Shown here: piece by piece, positions 11,066 to 23,790 of the stretch | Position numbering within the stretch: position 1 is the stretch's first letter | How the letters are laid out: every line of letters begins with the position of its first letter | NCBI GenBank assembly: GCA_039654915.1 | Contig: CM077594.1 | Location: 33,577,001-33,641,000, forward strand | Direction of reading: 5' to 3' | DNA from: Aquilaria yunnanensis | Taxonomy: Eukaryota > Streptophyta > Magnoliopsida > Malvales > Thymelaeaceae | DNA length: 64,000 bases | Made by a program: the position numbers and the translations under genes | The notes under the pieces: model-generated | The model's input: the letters and a program-made list of their open reading frames with translations, nothing else | Databases searched by the model: none | What the model was told of the DNA's origin: nothing

Positions 11066-13170
11066 TTCAAACACAGTCAATTTTTCTTCACCGATAGAAG
11101 AGTTCCTGTCGAAGAGGTTCTAAGGAAATCTCGTTAAACTCAAACTTCATACAATTTTTCAAACACAGTCAATTTTTCTTCAACGACAGGAGAGTCCCTA
11201 CCGTAAAGGTCCTAAGGAAATCTCATTAAACTCCAACTTCAATCAATTTTAAAACACAGTCAATTTTCTACAACGATATGAGAGTTCCTGTCGTAGAGGC
11301 TCCAAGGAAATCTCCTGAACCTCAAACATCAATTAATTTTTCAAACACAGTCAATTTTTCTTCACCGTTAGAAGAGTTCCTGTCGAAGAGGTTCTAAGGA
11401 AATCTCGTTAAACTCAAACTTCAATCAATTTTTCCAACACAGTCAATGTTTCTTCAACGACAGGAGAGTTCCTGTCATAGATGTTCTAAGGAAATCTCCT
11501 TAACCTCAAACTTCAATCAATTTTTCAAACACAGTCAATTTTTCTCCAATGATAGGAGAGTTCCTATCGTAGAGGTGCTAAGGAAATCTCATTAACCTCA
11601 AACTTCAATTAATTTTTCAAACACTGTCAATTTTCTAGAACGATAGAAAAGTTCATGTCGTAGAGGTTCTAAGGAAATCTCTTGAACCTCAAACATCAAT
11701 CAATTTTTCAGACACAGTCAATTTTTCTTCAACGATAGTAGAGTTCCTGTCGTAGAGGTTTTAAGCAAATCTCCTTAACGTCAAACCTCAATCAATTTTT
11801 AAAACACAGTCAATTTTGTCCAACGATAGGAGAGTTCCTGTCCTAAAGGTTCTAAGGAAATTTCCTTAACCTCAAACTTCAATCAATTTTTCAAACACAG
11901 TCAATTTCTCTTCAACGATAGGAGAGTTACTCTCGTAGAAGTTCTAAGGAAATCTCCTTAACCTCAAACTTTAATCAATTTTTAAAACACAGTCAATTTT
12001 TCTTCATCGATAGGAGAGTTCCTCTCGTAAAGGTTTTAAGGAAATCTCCTTAACCTCAAACTTAAATCAATTTTTCAAACACAGTCAATTTTCTCTAACG
12101 ATAGGAGTGTTGCTGTCATAGAGGTTCTAAGGAACTCCCGTTAAACTCAAACTTCAATCAATTTTTCAAACACAATCAATTTTTGTTCAACGACAGGAGA
12201 GTTCCTGTCGTAGATGTTCTAGGAAAATCTCCTTAACCTCAAACATTAATCAATTTTTCAAACACAGTCAATTTCGTCCAACGATAGTAGACTTCTGTGA
12301 AAGAGGTTCTAAGGAAATCTCCCTAACCTCAAACTTCAATCAATATTTCAAACACAGTCAATTTTTTCCAACGATAGGAGAGTTCCTGTCATAGACGTTC
12401 TATGGAAATCTCCTTAACCTCAAACTTTAATTAATTTTTCAAACACAGTCAATTTTCTCTAACGATAGGTGAGTTGCTCTTGCAGAGGTCCTAAGGAAAT
12501 CTCCTTCACCTCAAACTTCAATCAATTTTTCAATCACTGTCAATTTTTCTTCAACGATAGGAGAGTTCCTGTCATAGAGGTTCTAAGGAAATCTCCTTAC
12601 CCTCAAACTTCAATCTATTTTTCAAAGACAGTCAATTTCTCTTTAACGATAGGAGAGTTCCTGTCATAGATGTTCGAAGGAAATCTTCTTAACCTCAAAC
12701 TTCAATGAATTTTTCAAACACAGTTAATTGTTTTGCAACGATAGGAGACTTCCTGTCGTAGAGGTTCTAAGGAAATCTCCTTAACGGCGAACTTCAATCA
12801 ACTTTTCAAACACAATCAATTTGCTCCAGCGATAGGAGGGTTCGTGTCATAGAAGTTCTAAGGATATCTCCTTTAACTCAAACTTTAATTAATTTTTGAA
12901 ACAAAGTCAATTTTCTCTAACGATAGGAGAGTTCCTGTCGTAGACGTTCTAATGAAATCTCATTAACCTCAAACTTCAATGAATTTTTCAAACACAGTCA
13001 ATTTTCTCAAATGATAGGAGAGTTCTTGTCGTTGAAGTTCTGAGGAAATCTCCTTACCGTCAAACATCAATCACTTTTTCGAACACGGTCAATTTTTCTT
13101 CAACCATAGGAGAGTTACTCTCGGAGAAGTTCTAAGGAAATCTCCTTAACCTCAAACTTCAATCAATTTT
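11066..13170 (+). repeat. HOR-B block 3 (about 23 monomers)
   Basis: This is a full-length B block, 2,562 bp in phase from block 2 by two landmarks (9569 to 12131 and 10785 to 13347). Confidence 0.85.
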
Positions 13171-13630
13171 TCAAAGACAGTCAATTTTTCTCCAACGATA
13201 GAATAGTTTCTATCGTAGAGGTCCTAAGGAAATCGCATTAGCCTCAAACTTCAATCAATTTTTCAAACACAGTCAACTTTCTCCAACCATACGAGAGTTG
13301 CTGTCGTAGAGGTGCCAAGGAAATCTCCTGAACCTCAAACATAAATCAAAATATGAAACACAGTCAGTTTTTCTTCAACGATGGAAGAGTTTTTGTCGCA
13401 GAGGTTCTAGGGAAATCTCGTTAAACTCGAACTTCATACAATTTTTCAAACACAGTCAATTTTTCTTCAATGACAGAAGAGTCCCTACCGTAGAGGTTCT
13501 AAGGAAATCTCGTTAAACTCCAACTTCAATCAATTTTTCAAACACAGTCAATTTTCTACAACGATAGGAGAGTTGCTGTCGTAGAGGCTCTAAGGAAATC
13601 TCCTGAACCTCAAACATCAATTAATTTTTC
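13171..13630 (+). repeat. HOR-A monomers 2-6 between B blocks 3 and 4
   Basis: These five monomers carry the A landmark near 13347, here with one substitution (AAAATATGAAAC instead of AAAATTTGAAAC). Confidence 0.83.
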
Positions 13631-15640
13631 AAACACAGTTAATTTTTCTTCACCGATAGAAGAGTTCCTGTCGAAGAGGTTCTAAGGAAATCTGGTTAAA
13701 CTCAAACTTCATACAATTTTTCAAACACAGGCAATTTTTCTTCAACGACAGGAGAGTCCCTACCGTAAAGGTCCTAAGGAAATCTTGTTAAACTCCAACT
13801 TCAATCAATTTTAAAACACAGTCAATTTTTTGCAACGATATGAGAGTTCCTGTCGTAGAGGCTCTAAGGAAATCTCCTGAACCTCAAACATCAATTAATT
13901 TTTCAAACACAGTCAATTTTTCTTCACCGTTAGAAGAGTTCCTGTCGAAGAGGTTCTAAGGAAATCTCGTTAAACTCAAACTTCAATCAATTTTTCCAAC
14001 ACAGTCAATTTTTCTTCAACGACAGGAGAGTTCCTGTCATAGATGTTCTAAGGAAGTCTCCTTAACCTCAAACTTCAATCAATTTTTCAAACACAGTCAA
14101 TTTTTCTCCAATGATAGGAGAGTTCCTATCGCAGAGGTACTAAGGAAATCTCATTAACCTCAAAATTCAATTAATTTTTCAAACACAGTCAATTTTCTAC
14201 AATGATAGAAAAGTTCCTGTCGTAGAGGTTCTAAGGAAATCTCCTGAACCTCAAACATGAATCAATTTTTCAGACACAGTCAATTTTTCTTCAACGATAG
14301 GAGAGTTCCTGTCGTAGAGGTTTTAAGCAAATCTCCTAAACGTCAAACCTCAATCAATTTTTCAAACACAGTCAATTTTGTCCAACGATACGAGAGTTCC
14401 TGTCCTAAAGGTTTTAAGGAAATTTCCTTAACCTCAAACTTCAATCAATTTTTCAAACACAGTCAATTTTTCTGCAACGATAGGAGAGGTACTCTCGTAG
14501 AAGTTCTAAGGAAATCTCCTTAACCTCAAACTTAAATCAATTTTTCAAACACAGTCAATTTTCTCTAACGATAGGAGAGTTGCTGTCGTAGAGGTTCTAA
14601 GGAACTCCCGTTAAACTCAAACTTTAATCAATTTTTCAAACACAATCAATTTTTGTTCAACGACAGGAGAGTTCCTGTCGTAGATGTTCTAGGAAAATCT
14701 CCTTAACCTCAAACGTTAATCAATTTTTCAAACACAGTCAATTTTGTCCAACGATAGTAGACTTCTGTGAAAGAGGTTCTAAGGAAATCTCCCTAACCTC
14801 AAACTTCAATCAATACTTCAAACACAGTCAATTTTTTCCAACGATAGGAGAGTTCCTGTCATAGGCGTTCTATGGAAATCTCCTTAACCTCAAACTTTAA
14901 TTAATTTTTCAAACACAGTCAATTTTCTCTAACGATAGGTGAGTTGCTCTTGCAGAGGTCCTAAGGAAATCTCCTTCACCTCAAACTTCAATCAATTTTT
15001 CAATCACTGTCAATTTTTCTTCAACGATAGGAGAGTTCCTGTCATAGAGGTTCTAAGGAAATCTCCTTACCCTCAAACTTCAATCTATTTTTCAAAGACA
15101 GTCAATTTCTCTTTAACGATAGGAGAGTTCCTGTCATAGATGTTCTAAGGAAATCTTCTTAACCTCAAACTTCAATGAATTTTTCAAACACAGTTAATTG
15201 TTTTGCAACGATAGGAGACTTCCTGTCGTAGAGGTTCTAAGGAAATCTCCTTAACCGCGAACTTCAATCAACTTTTCAAGCACAGTCAATTTGCTACAGC
15301 GATAGGAGAGTTCCTGTCATAGAAGTTCTAAGGATATCTCCTTTAACTCAAACTTTAATTAATTTTTGAAACAAAGTCAATTTTCTCTAACGATATGAGA
15401 GTTCCTGTCGTGGACGTTCTAATGAAATCTCATTAACCTCAAACTTCAATTAATTTTTCAAACACAGTCAATTTTCTCAAATGCTAGGAGAGTTCCTGTC
15501 GTTGAAGTTCTGAGGAAATCTCCTTAACGTCAAACTTCAATCAATTTTTCGAACACGGTCAATTTTTCTTCAACAATAGGAGAGTTACTCTCGTAGAAGT
15601 TCTAAGGAAATCTCCTTAACCTCAAACTTCAATCAATTTT
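13631..15640 (+). repeat. HOR-B block 4 (about 22 monomers)
   Basis: The block lacks the CTCTCGTAGAGGTTTTAAGG monomer, as block 1 does, which shortens the cycle to 2,470 bp. Blocks 1 and 4 share this deletion while 2 and 3 do not, so the blocks are not a simple series of copies of one parent. Confidence 0.85.
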
Positions 15641-16730
15641 TCAAAGACAGTCAATTTTTCTCCAACGATAGAATAGTTTCTATCGTAGAGGTCCTAAGGA
15701 AATCTCATTAGCCTCAAACTTCAATCAATTTTTCAAACACAGTCAAGTTTCTCCAACCATACGAGAGTTGCTATCGTAGATGTTCTAAGGAAATCTCCTG
15801 AACCTCAAACATAAATCAAAATTTGAAACACAGTCAATTTTTCTTCAACGATGAGAGAGTTTTTGTCGCAGAGGTTCTAGGGAAATCTCGTTAAACTCAA
15901 ACTTCATACAATTTTTCAAACACAGTCAATTTTTCTTCAATGACAGGAGAGTCCCTACCGTAGAGGTTCTAAGGAAATCTCATTAAACTCCAACTTCAAT
16001 CAATTTTTCAAACACAGTCAATTTTCTACAACGATAGGAGAGTTCCTGTCGTAGAGGTTCTAAGGAAATGTCCTGAACCTCAAACATCAATTAATTTTTC
16101 AAACGCAGGCAATTTTTCTTTAACGATAGAACAGTTCCTGTCACAGAGGTTCTAAGGAAATCTCGTTAAACTCAAACATCAATCAGTTTTTCAAGCACAG
16201 TTAATTTTTCTTCAACGATAGAGGAGTTACTGCCGTAGAGGTTCTAAGGAAATCTCGTTAAACTCAAACTTCAATCAACTTTACAAACACAGTCAATTTT
16301 CTCCAACGATAAGAGAGTTCCTGTTATAGAGGTTCTAAGGAAATCTCCTTAACCTCAAACTTTAATCAATTTTTCAAACACAGAGAATTTTCTCTAACGA
16401 TAGGAGAGTTGCTGTCGTAGAGGTTCTAAGGAAATCTCCTTAACCTCAAACTTCAATTAATCTTTTAAACACAGTCAATTTTCTTCGACAATAGGAGAGT
16501 TCCTTTCATATAGGTTCTAAGGAAATCTCCTTAACCTCAAACTTCAATTAATTTTTCAAACACAATGAATTTTCTCTAACGATAGGAGAGTTGCTGTCAT
16601 AGAGGTTCTAAGGAAATCTCGTTAAACTCAAATTTCAATTAATTTTTCAAACACAGTTAATTTTTCTTCAACGATAGGAGAGTTCCTGTCCTGTAGGTTC
16701 TAAGCAAATCTCCTAAACCTCAAACTTTAA
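15641..16730 (+). repeat. Terminal HOR-A cycle of the homogeneous domain
   Basis: This is one cycle of HOR-A monomers 2-12 plus monomer 1, with the landmark at 15817. It is a little more diverged than the 1-5 kb copies, for example GATAGGAGAG instead of GACAGGAGAG near 16672. After about 16740 the order breaks down. Confidence 0.85.
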
Positions 16731-19700
16731 TCAATTTTTCAAACACAGTCAATTTTCTTTAACAGTAGGAGAGTTCTTATCACAGAGGTTCTAAGGAAAT
16801 CTCCTTAACCTCAAACTTCAATCAATTTTTCAAGCACAGTCAATTTTCTCCAACGATAGGAGAGTTACTGTCGTATAGCTTCTAAGCAAATCTCCTCAAC
16901 CTCAAACTTCAATCAATTTTTCAAACACAGTCAATTTTCTCTAACGATAGGAGAGTTCCTGTCGTAGAGGTTCTAAGGAAATCTCTTAAACCTCAAACAT
17001 CAATTAATTTTTCAAACACAGTCAATTTTTCTTCAACGATAGAAGAGTTCCAGTCACAAAAGTTCTAAGGAAATCTCGTTAAACTCAAACATCAATCAAT
17101 TTTTCAAACACAGTTAATTTATCTTCAGGGACAGGGAAGTTCCTGCCGTAGAGGTTCTAAGGAAATCTCGTTAAACTCAAACTTCAATCAATTTTTCAAA
17201 CACTGTCAATTTGTCTTTAATGACAGGAGAGTTCCTGTCATAGAGGTTCTAAGCAAATCTCCTTAACTTCAAACATCAATCAATTCTTCAAACACAGTCA
17301 ATTTTATCCAACGATAGGAGACTTCTTATCCTAAAGGTTCTAAGGAAATCTCCTTAACCTCAAAATTCAGTCAATTTTTCAAACACAGTCAATTTTTCCT
17401 ACCGATAGGAGAGTTCCTGTCGTAGAGGTTCTAAGGAAATCTCTTGAACCTCAAACTTCAATCAATTTTTCTCCAACAAAATGATAGTTGGTGTCGTAGA
17501 GGTTCTAAGGAAATCTCCTTAACCTCAAACTTGAATCAATTTTTCAAACACAATCAATTTTTCTTCAACGATAGGAGAGTTCCTATCGTAGAAGTTCTAA
17601 GGAAATCTCCTTAACCTCAAACTTCAATCAGTTTTTCAAACACAGTCAATTTTTCTTCAATGATACGAGAGTTCCTGTCGTAAAGGTTCTAACGAAATCT
17701 CATTAAGCTCAAACTTCAATTAATTTTCCAAACATAGTCAATTTTCGCTAACGATAGGAGAGTTGCTGTCATAGAGGTTCAAAGGAAATCTCCTTAACCT
17801 CAAACTTCAATCAATTTTTCAAACACATTCAATTTTTCTTCAACGATAGGAGAGTTCCTGTCGTAGAGGTTCTAAGTAAATCTTGTTAAACTCAAACTCC
17901 AATTAATTTTTCAAACACAGTCAATTTTTCTACAACGACAGGAGAGTTCCTGTCCTCGAGGTTCTAAGCAAATTTCTTTAACCTCGAACTTTAATCAATT
18001 TTACAAACACAGTCAAGTTTCTCCAACGGTAGGAGAGTTCCTATCACAGAGGTTCTAAGGAAATCTCCTTAACATCAAACTTCAATCAATTTTTCAAGCA
18101 CAGTGAATTTTTTCCAACGATAGGAGAGTTCCTGTTGTACAGGTTCTAAGGAAATCTCCTTAACCTCAAACTTCAATCAATTTTTCAAACAGAGTCAATT
18201 TTCTCCAACGATAGGATAGTTCCTGTCGTAGAGGTTCTAAGGAAATCTCCTGAGCCTCAAACATTAATTAATTTTTCAAACACGGTCAATTTTTCTTCAA
18301 TGATAGAAGAGTTCCTGTTGCAGAGGTTCGAAGGAAATCTCGTTAAACTCAAACTTGAATCAGTTTTTCAAAAACAGTTAATTTTTCTTCAACGACAGGT
18401 GAGTTCCTACCGTAGAGGTTCTAAAGAAATCTCGTTAAAGTCAAACTTCAATTAATTTTTCAAACACAGTCAATTTTCTACAACGATAGGAGAGTTCCTG
18501 TCGTAGAGGTTCTAAGGAAATCTCCCGAACCTCAAACATCAATCAATTTTTCAAACACAGTTAATTTTTCTTCAACGATAGGAGAGTTCCTGTCATAGAG
18601 GTCTTAAACAAATCTCCTTAACGTCAAACTTCAATCAATTTTTCAAACACAGTCAATTTTGTTCAACGGTAGGAGAGTTCCAGTCCTAGAGGTTCTAAGG
18701 AAATCTCCTTAACTTCAAATTTCAATCAATTTTTCAAACACAGTCAATTTTGTCTAACGATAAGAGAGTTCCGGTCGTAGAGGTTCTAAGGAAATCTCCT
18801 TAACCTCAAACTTCAATCAATTTTTCAAACACAGTCAATTTTTCTTCAACGATAGGAGAGTTACTGTCGTAGAAGTTCTAAGGAAATCTGCTTAACCTCA
18901 AACTTTAATCAATTTTTCAAACACAGTCAATTTTCTTGAACGATAGAAGAGTTCCTCTCGTGGAGGTTTTAAGAAACTCTCCTTAACCTCAAACTTAAAT
19001 CAATTTTTCAAACACAGTCAATTTGCTCTAACGATTGGAGAGTTGCTGTCGTGGAGGTTTTAAGGAACTCCCGTTAAACTTAAACATCAATCAATTTTTC
19101 AAACACAATCAATTTTTCTTCAACGACGGGAGAGTTCCTGTCGTAGGTGTTCTAAGAAAATCTCCCTAACCTTAAACATTAATCAATTTTTCAAACACAG
19201 TCAATTTTGTCCAACGATAGTGGAGTTCCAGTCAAAGAGGTTCTAAGGAAATCACCCTAACCTCAAACTTCAATCAATATTTCAAACACAGTCAATTTTG
19301 TCCAACGATAGGAGAGTTATTGTCATAAAGGTTCTAAGGAAATCTCCTTAACCTCAAACTTTAATCAATTTTTCAAACACAGTCAATTTTCTGTAACGAT
19401 AGGAGAGTTGCTATCATAGAGGTTCTAAGGAAATCTCCTTAACCTCAAACATCAATCAATTTTTCAATCACAGTCGATTTTTCTTCAACGATAGGAGAGT
19501 TCTAGTCATAGAGGTTCTAAGGAAATCTCCTTAACCTCAAACTTCAATCAATTTTTCAAACACAGTCAATTTTTTTTAACGATAGGACAGTTCCTGTCAT
19601 AGAGGTTCTAAGGAAATCTTCTTAACCTCAAACTTCAATCAATTTTTCAAACACAGTTAATTTTTCTGCAACGATATGAGACTTCCTGTCGTAGAGGTTC

Positions 19701-20200
19701 TAAGGAAATCTCCTTAACCTCGAAATTCAATCAACTTTTCAAACACAGTCAATTTGCTCCAGCGATAGGAGAGTTCCTGTCATAGAACTTCTAAGGATAT
19801 CTCCTTAACCTCAAACGTCAATCAATTTTTGAAACACAGTCAATTTTCTCTAAGGATAGGAGAGTTCCTGTCGTAGACGTTCTAATGAAATCTCTGTAAC
19901 CTTAAACTTCAATGAATTTTTCAAACACAGTTAATTTTCTCAAATGATAGGAGAGTTCTTGTCGTTGAAGTTCTGAGGAAATCTCCTTAACGTCAAACTT
20001 CAATCAATTTTTCAAACACGGTCATTTTTTCTCCAAGGATAGGAGAGTTCCTGTCGTAGAGGTTCTCAGGAAATCTCCTTAACCTCGAACTTCAATCAAC
20101 TTTTCAAACGCAGTCAATTTGCTCCAACGATAGGAGTGTTCCTCTCGTAAAGGTTCTAAGGAAATCTCCTTAACCTCAAACTTCAACCAATTTTTCAAAG
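16731..20200 (+). repeat. Diverged satellite with HOR-B relic
   Basis: Monomers continue without interruption but with many private changes and no exact long-period copy. From about 18.6 to 20.2 kb the order resembles HOR-B: GGAACTCCCG at 19074, then GTTCTTGTCGTTGAAG near 19950. One short monomer lies near 17470, where TCAATTTTTC joins directly to TCCAAC. I see no gene or foreign sequence. Confidence 0.8.
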
Positions 20201-23200
20201 ACAGTCAATTTTTCTCCAACGATAGAAGAGTTCCTATCGTAGAGGTCCTAATGAATTCTCATTGGCCTCAAACATAAATCAATTTTTCAAACAAAGTCAA
20301 CTTTCTCCAACGATAGGAAAGTTCCTGTCGTAGAGGTTCTAAGGAAATCTCCTGAACCTCAAACATAAATCAAAATTTCAAACACAGTCATTTTTTCTTC
20401 AACGATAGGAGAGTTCTTGTCGCAGAAGTTCTAAGGAAATCTCGTTAAACTCAAACTTCGATTAATTTTTCAAACACAGTCAATTTTTCTTCAGTGACAG
20501 GAGAGTCCCTGCCGTAGAGGTTCTAAGGAAATCTCATTAAACTCCAACTTCAATCAATTTTGTCAAACACAGTCAATTTTCTACAACGATAGGACAGTTT
20601 CTGTCGCAGAGGTTCTAAGGAAATCGCCTGAACCTCAAAAATCAATTAATTTTTCAAACACAGTCAATTTTTCTTCAACAATAGAAGAGTTCATGTCGCA
20701 GAGGTTGTAAGGAAATCTCGTTAAACTCAAACTTCATACAATTTTTTGAACACAGTCAATTTTTCTTCAACGATAGGAGAGTCCCTACCATAGAGGTTCT
20801 AAGGAAATCTCGTTAAACTCCACCTTCAATCAATTTTTCAAACACAGTCAATTTTCTACAACGATAGGAGAGTTCCTGTCGTAGAGGTTTTAAGGAAATC
20901 TCCTGAATCTCAAACATCAATTAATTTTTCAAACGCAGTCAATTTTTCTTAAACGATAGAAGAGTTCCTGTCGCAGAGGTTATAAGGAAATCTCGTTAAA
21001 CTCAAACATCAATCAATTTTTCAAACATAGTTAATTTTTCTTCAACGATAGGGGACTTCCTGCCGTAGAGGTTCTAAGGAAATCTCGTTAAACTCAAACT
21101 TCAATCAATTTTACAAACACAGTCAATATTCTCCACCGATAAGAGAGTTCCTGTTATAGAGGTTCTAAGCAAATCTCCTTAACGTCAATTTTAAATCAAT
21201 TTTTCAAACACAGTCAACTTTCTCCAACGATAGGAGAGTTCCTGTTGTAGAGGTTCTAAGGAGATCTCCTGAACCTCAATCATAAATCAAAATTTCAAAC
21301 ACAGTCAATTTTTCTTCAACGATAGGAGAGTTCTTGTCGTAAAGGTTCTAAGGAAATCTCGTTAAACTCAAACTTCAATCAATTTTTCAAACACAGTCAA
21401 TTTTTCTTGAACGACAGGAGAGTCCCTACCGTAGAGGTTCTAAGCAAATCTCGTTAAACTCCAACTTCAATCAATTTTTCAAGCACAGTCGATTTTATTC
21501 AACGATAGGAGAGTTTCTGTCGTAGAGGTTCTAGGGAAATCTCCTGAACCTCAAAAATCAATTAATTTTTCTAACACAGTCAATTTTTCTTCAACGATAG
21601 AAGAGTTCCTATCGCAGAGGTTCTAAGGAAATCTCGTTAAACTCAAACTTCAATTAGTTTTTCAAACACAGTTAATTTTTCTTCAACGACAGGGGAGTTC
21701 CTGCCGTAGAGGTTCTAAGGAAATCTCGTTAAACTCAAACTTCAATCAATTTTTCAAACACAGTCAAATTTTCTTCACCGACAGGAGAGTTCCTGTTATA
21801 GAGGTTCTAAGCAAATCTCCTTAACTTCAAACTTCAATCAATTCTTCAAACACAGTCAATTTTATCCAACGATAGGAGAGTTCCTATCGTAAAGGTTGTA
21901 AGGAAATCTCCTTAACCTCAAACTTGAATCAATTTTTCAAACACAGTCAATTTTTCCTAACGATAGGAGAGTTCCTGTCGTAGAGGTTCTAAGGAAATCT
22001 CATGAATCTCAAACTTCAACCAATTTTTCAAAAACAGTCAATTTTTCCTCAACGATATGATAGTTGCTGTCGTAGAGGTTCTAAGAAAATCTCTTTAACC
22101 TCAAAGTTCAATCAATTTTTTAAACACAGCCAATTTTTCTTCAACGATATGAGAGTTCCTGTCGTAGAGGTTCTAAGGAAATCTCTTTAACCTCAAACTT
22201 CAATCAGTTTTTCAAACACAGTCAATTTTTCTTCAGTGATGCGAGAGTTATTGTCGTAAAGGTTCTAAGGAAATCTCATTAAGCTCAAACTTCAATTAAT
22301 TTTCCAAACACAGTCAATTTTCGCTAACGATAAGAGAGTTGCTGTCGTACAGGTTCTAAGGAAATCTCCTGAACCTCAAACATAAATCAAAATTTGAAAC
22401 ACAGTCAATTTTTCTTCAACGATGGGAGAGTTTTTGTCGCAGAGGTTCTAGGGAAATCTCGTGAAACTCAAACTTCATACAATTTTTCAAACACAGTCAA
22501 TTTTTCTTCAATGACAGGAGAGTCCCTACCGTAGAGGTTCTAAGGAAATCTCGTTAAACTCCAACTTCAATCAATTTTTCAAACACAGTCAATTTTCTAC
22601 AACGATAGGAGAGTTCCTGTCGTAGAGGTTCTAAGGAAATGTCCTGAACCTCAAACATCAATTAATTTTTCAAACGCAGGCAATTTTTCTTTAACGATAG
22701 AACAGTTCCTGTCACAGAGGTTCTAAGGAAATCTCGTTAAACTCAAACATCAATCAGTTTTCCAAACACAGTTAATTTTTCTTCAACGATAGAGGAGTTA
22801 CTACCGTAGAGGTTTTAAGGAAATCTCGTTAAACTCAAACTTCAATCAATTTTGCAAACACAGTCAATTTTCTCCAACGATAAGAGAGTTCCTGTTATAG
22901 AGGTTCTAAGCAAATCTCCTTAACCTCAAACTTTAATCAATTTTTCAAACACAGAGAATATTCTCTATCGATAGGAGAGTTGCTGTCGCAGAGGTTCTAA
23001 GGAAATCTCCTTAACCTCAAACTTCAATTAATCTTTTAAACACAGTCAATTTTCTTCGACGATAGGAGAGTTCCTTTCATATAGGTTCTAAGGAAATCTC
23101 CTTAACCTCAAACTTCAATTAATTTTTCAAACACAATGAATTTTCTCTAACGATAGGAGAGTTCTTATCATAGAGGTTCTAAGGAAATCTCGTTAAACTC

Positions 23201-23280
23201 AAACTTCAATTAATTTTTCAAACACAGTTAATTTTTCTTCAACGACAGGAGAGTTCCTGTCCTGGAGGTTCTGAGCAAAT
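20201..23280 (+). repeat. Three older HOR-A-like cycles
   Basis: The HOR-A landmark CAAAATTT(C/G)A occurs at 20371, 21288 and 22388, spacings of 917 and 1100 bp (10 and 12 monomers). The first two cycles have CAAAATTTCA and many differences from HOR-A. The third (about 22340-23280) has CAAAATTTGA and follows monomers 3-12 and then 1 closely, including GAATATTCTC near 22957. Similarity to the modern HOR-A therefore rises from the first cycle to the third. Confidence 0.82.
22340..23280 (+). repeat. Near-modern partial HOR-A copy (about 10 monomers)
   Basis: The copy begins inside monomer 3 at a junction with unrelated monomer order (near 22340) and ends in monomer 1 with the variant CCTGGAGGTTCTGAGC. 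It is the closest relative of the 1-5 kb array outside the first 17 kb. Confidence 0.84.
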
Positions 23281-23790
23281 CTCCTTAACCTCAAACTTTA
23301 ATCAATTTTTCAAACACAGTCAATTTTCTCCAACGATAGGAGAGTTCCTGTCACAGAGGTTCTAAGGAAATCTCCTTAACCTCAAACTTCAATCAATTTT
23401 TCAAGCACAGAGAATTTTCTCTAACGATAGGAGAGTTGCTGTCGTAGAGGTTTTAAGGAAATCTCCTTAATCTCAAACTTCAATCAATTTTTCAAAAACA
23501 GTCAATTTTTCTTCAACGATAGGTGAGTTCCTGTCATATAGGTTTTAAGGAAATCTCGTTAAACTCAAACTTCAATTAATTTTTCAAACACAGTCAATTT
23601 TTCTTCAACGACAGGAGAGTTCCTGTCCTGGAGGTTCTGAGCAAATCTCCTTAACCTCAAACTTTAATCAATTTTTCAAACACAGTCAATTTTCTCCAAC
23701 GATAGGAGAGTTCCTGTCACAGAGGTTCTAAGGAAATCTCCTTAACCTCAAACTTCAATCAATTTTTCAAGCACAGTGAATTTTCTCCAA
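23221..23790 (+). repeat. Local duplication, 366-bp period (4 monomers)
   Basis: The string CCTGGAGGTTCTGAGC occurs at 23261 and 23627, 366 bp apart. About three monomers after each match very closely (TCACAGAGG, then TTCAAGCACAG), after which the copies part. Confidence 0.82.

Larger units (their letters stand above)
5041..16730 (+). repeat. Interleaved HOR-B / HOR-A domain with 27-, 28- and 12-monomer spacing
   Basis: B-type blocks of 21-23 monomers alternate with A-type blocks. The A landmark CAAAATTTGA (CAAAATATGA at 13347) lies at 7125, 8223, 10785, 13347 and 15817, and the preceding HOR-A copy has it at 4655. Spacings are 2470, 1098, 2562, 2562 and 2470, which are 27, 12, 28, 28 and 27 monomers. 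The B landmark GGAACTCCCG lies at 6001, 9569, 12131 and 14601 (spacings 3568, 2562, 2470). The same lengths come from independent landmarks, so the repeat is real. Similarity between cycles is high but visibly lower than inside the 1-5 kb array. Confidence 0.93.

Noticed and set aside
14257..14523. Open frame of 88 codons
   Set aside because: Accidental read-through of HOR-B monomers with the same repeated peptide fragments as the other satellite frames.
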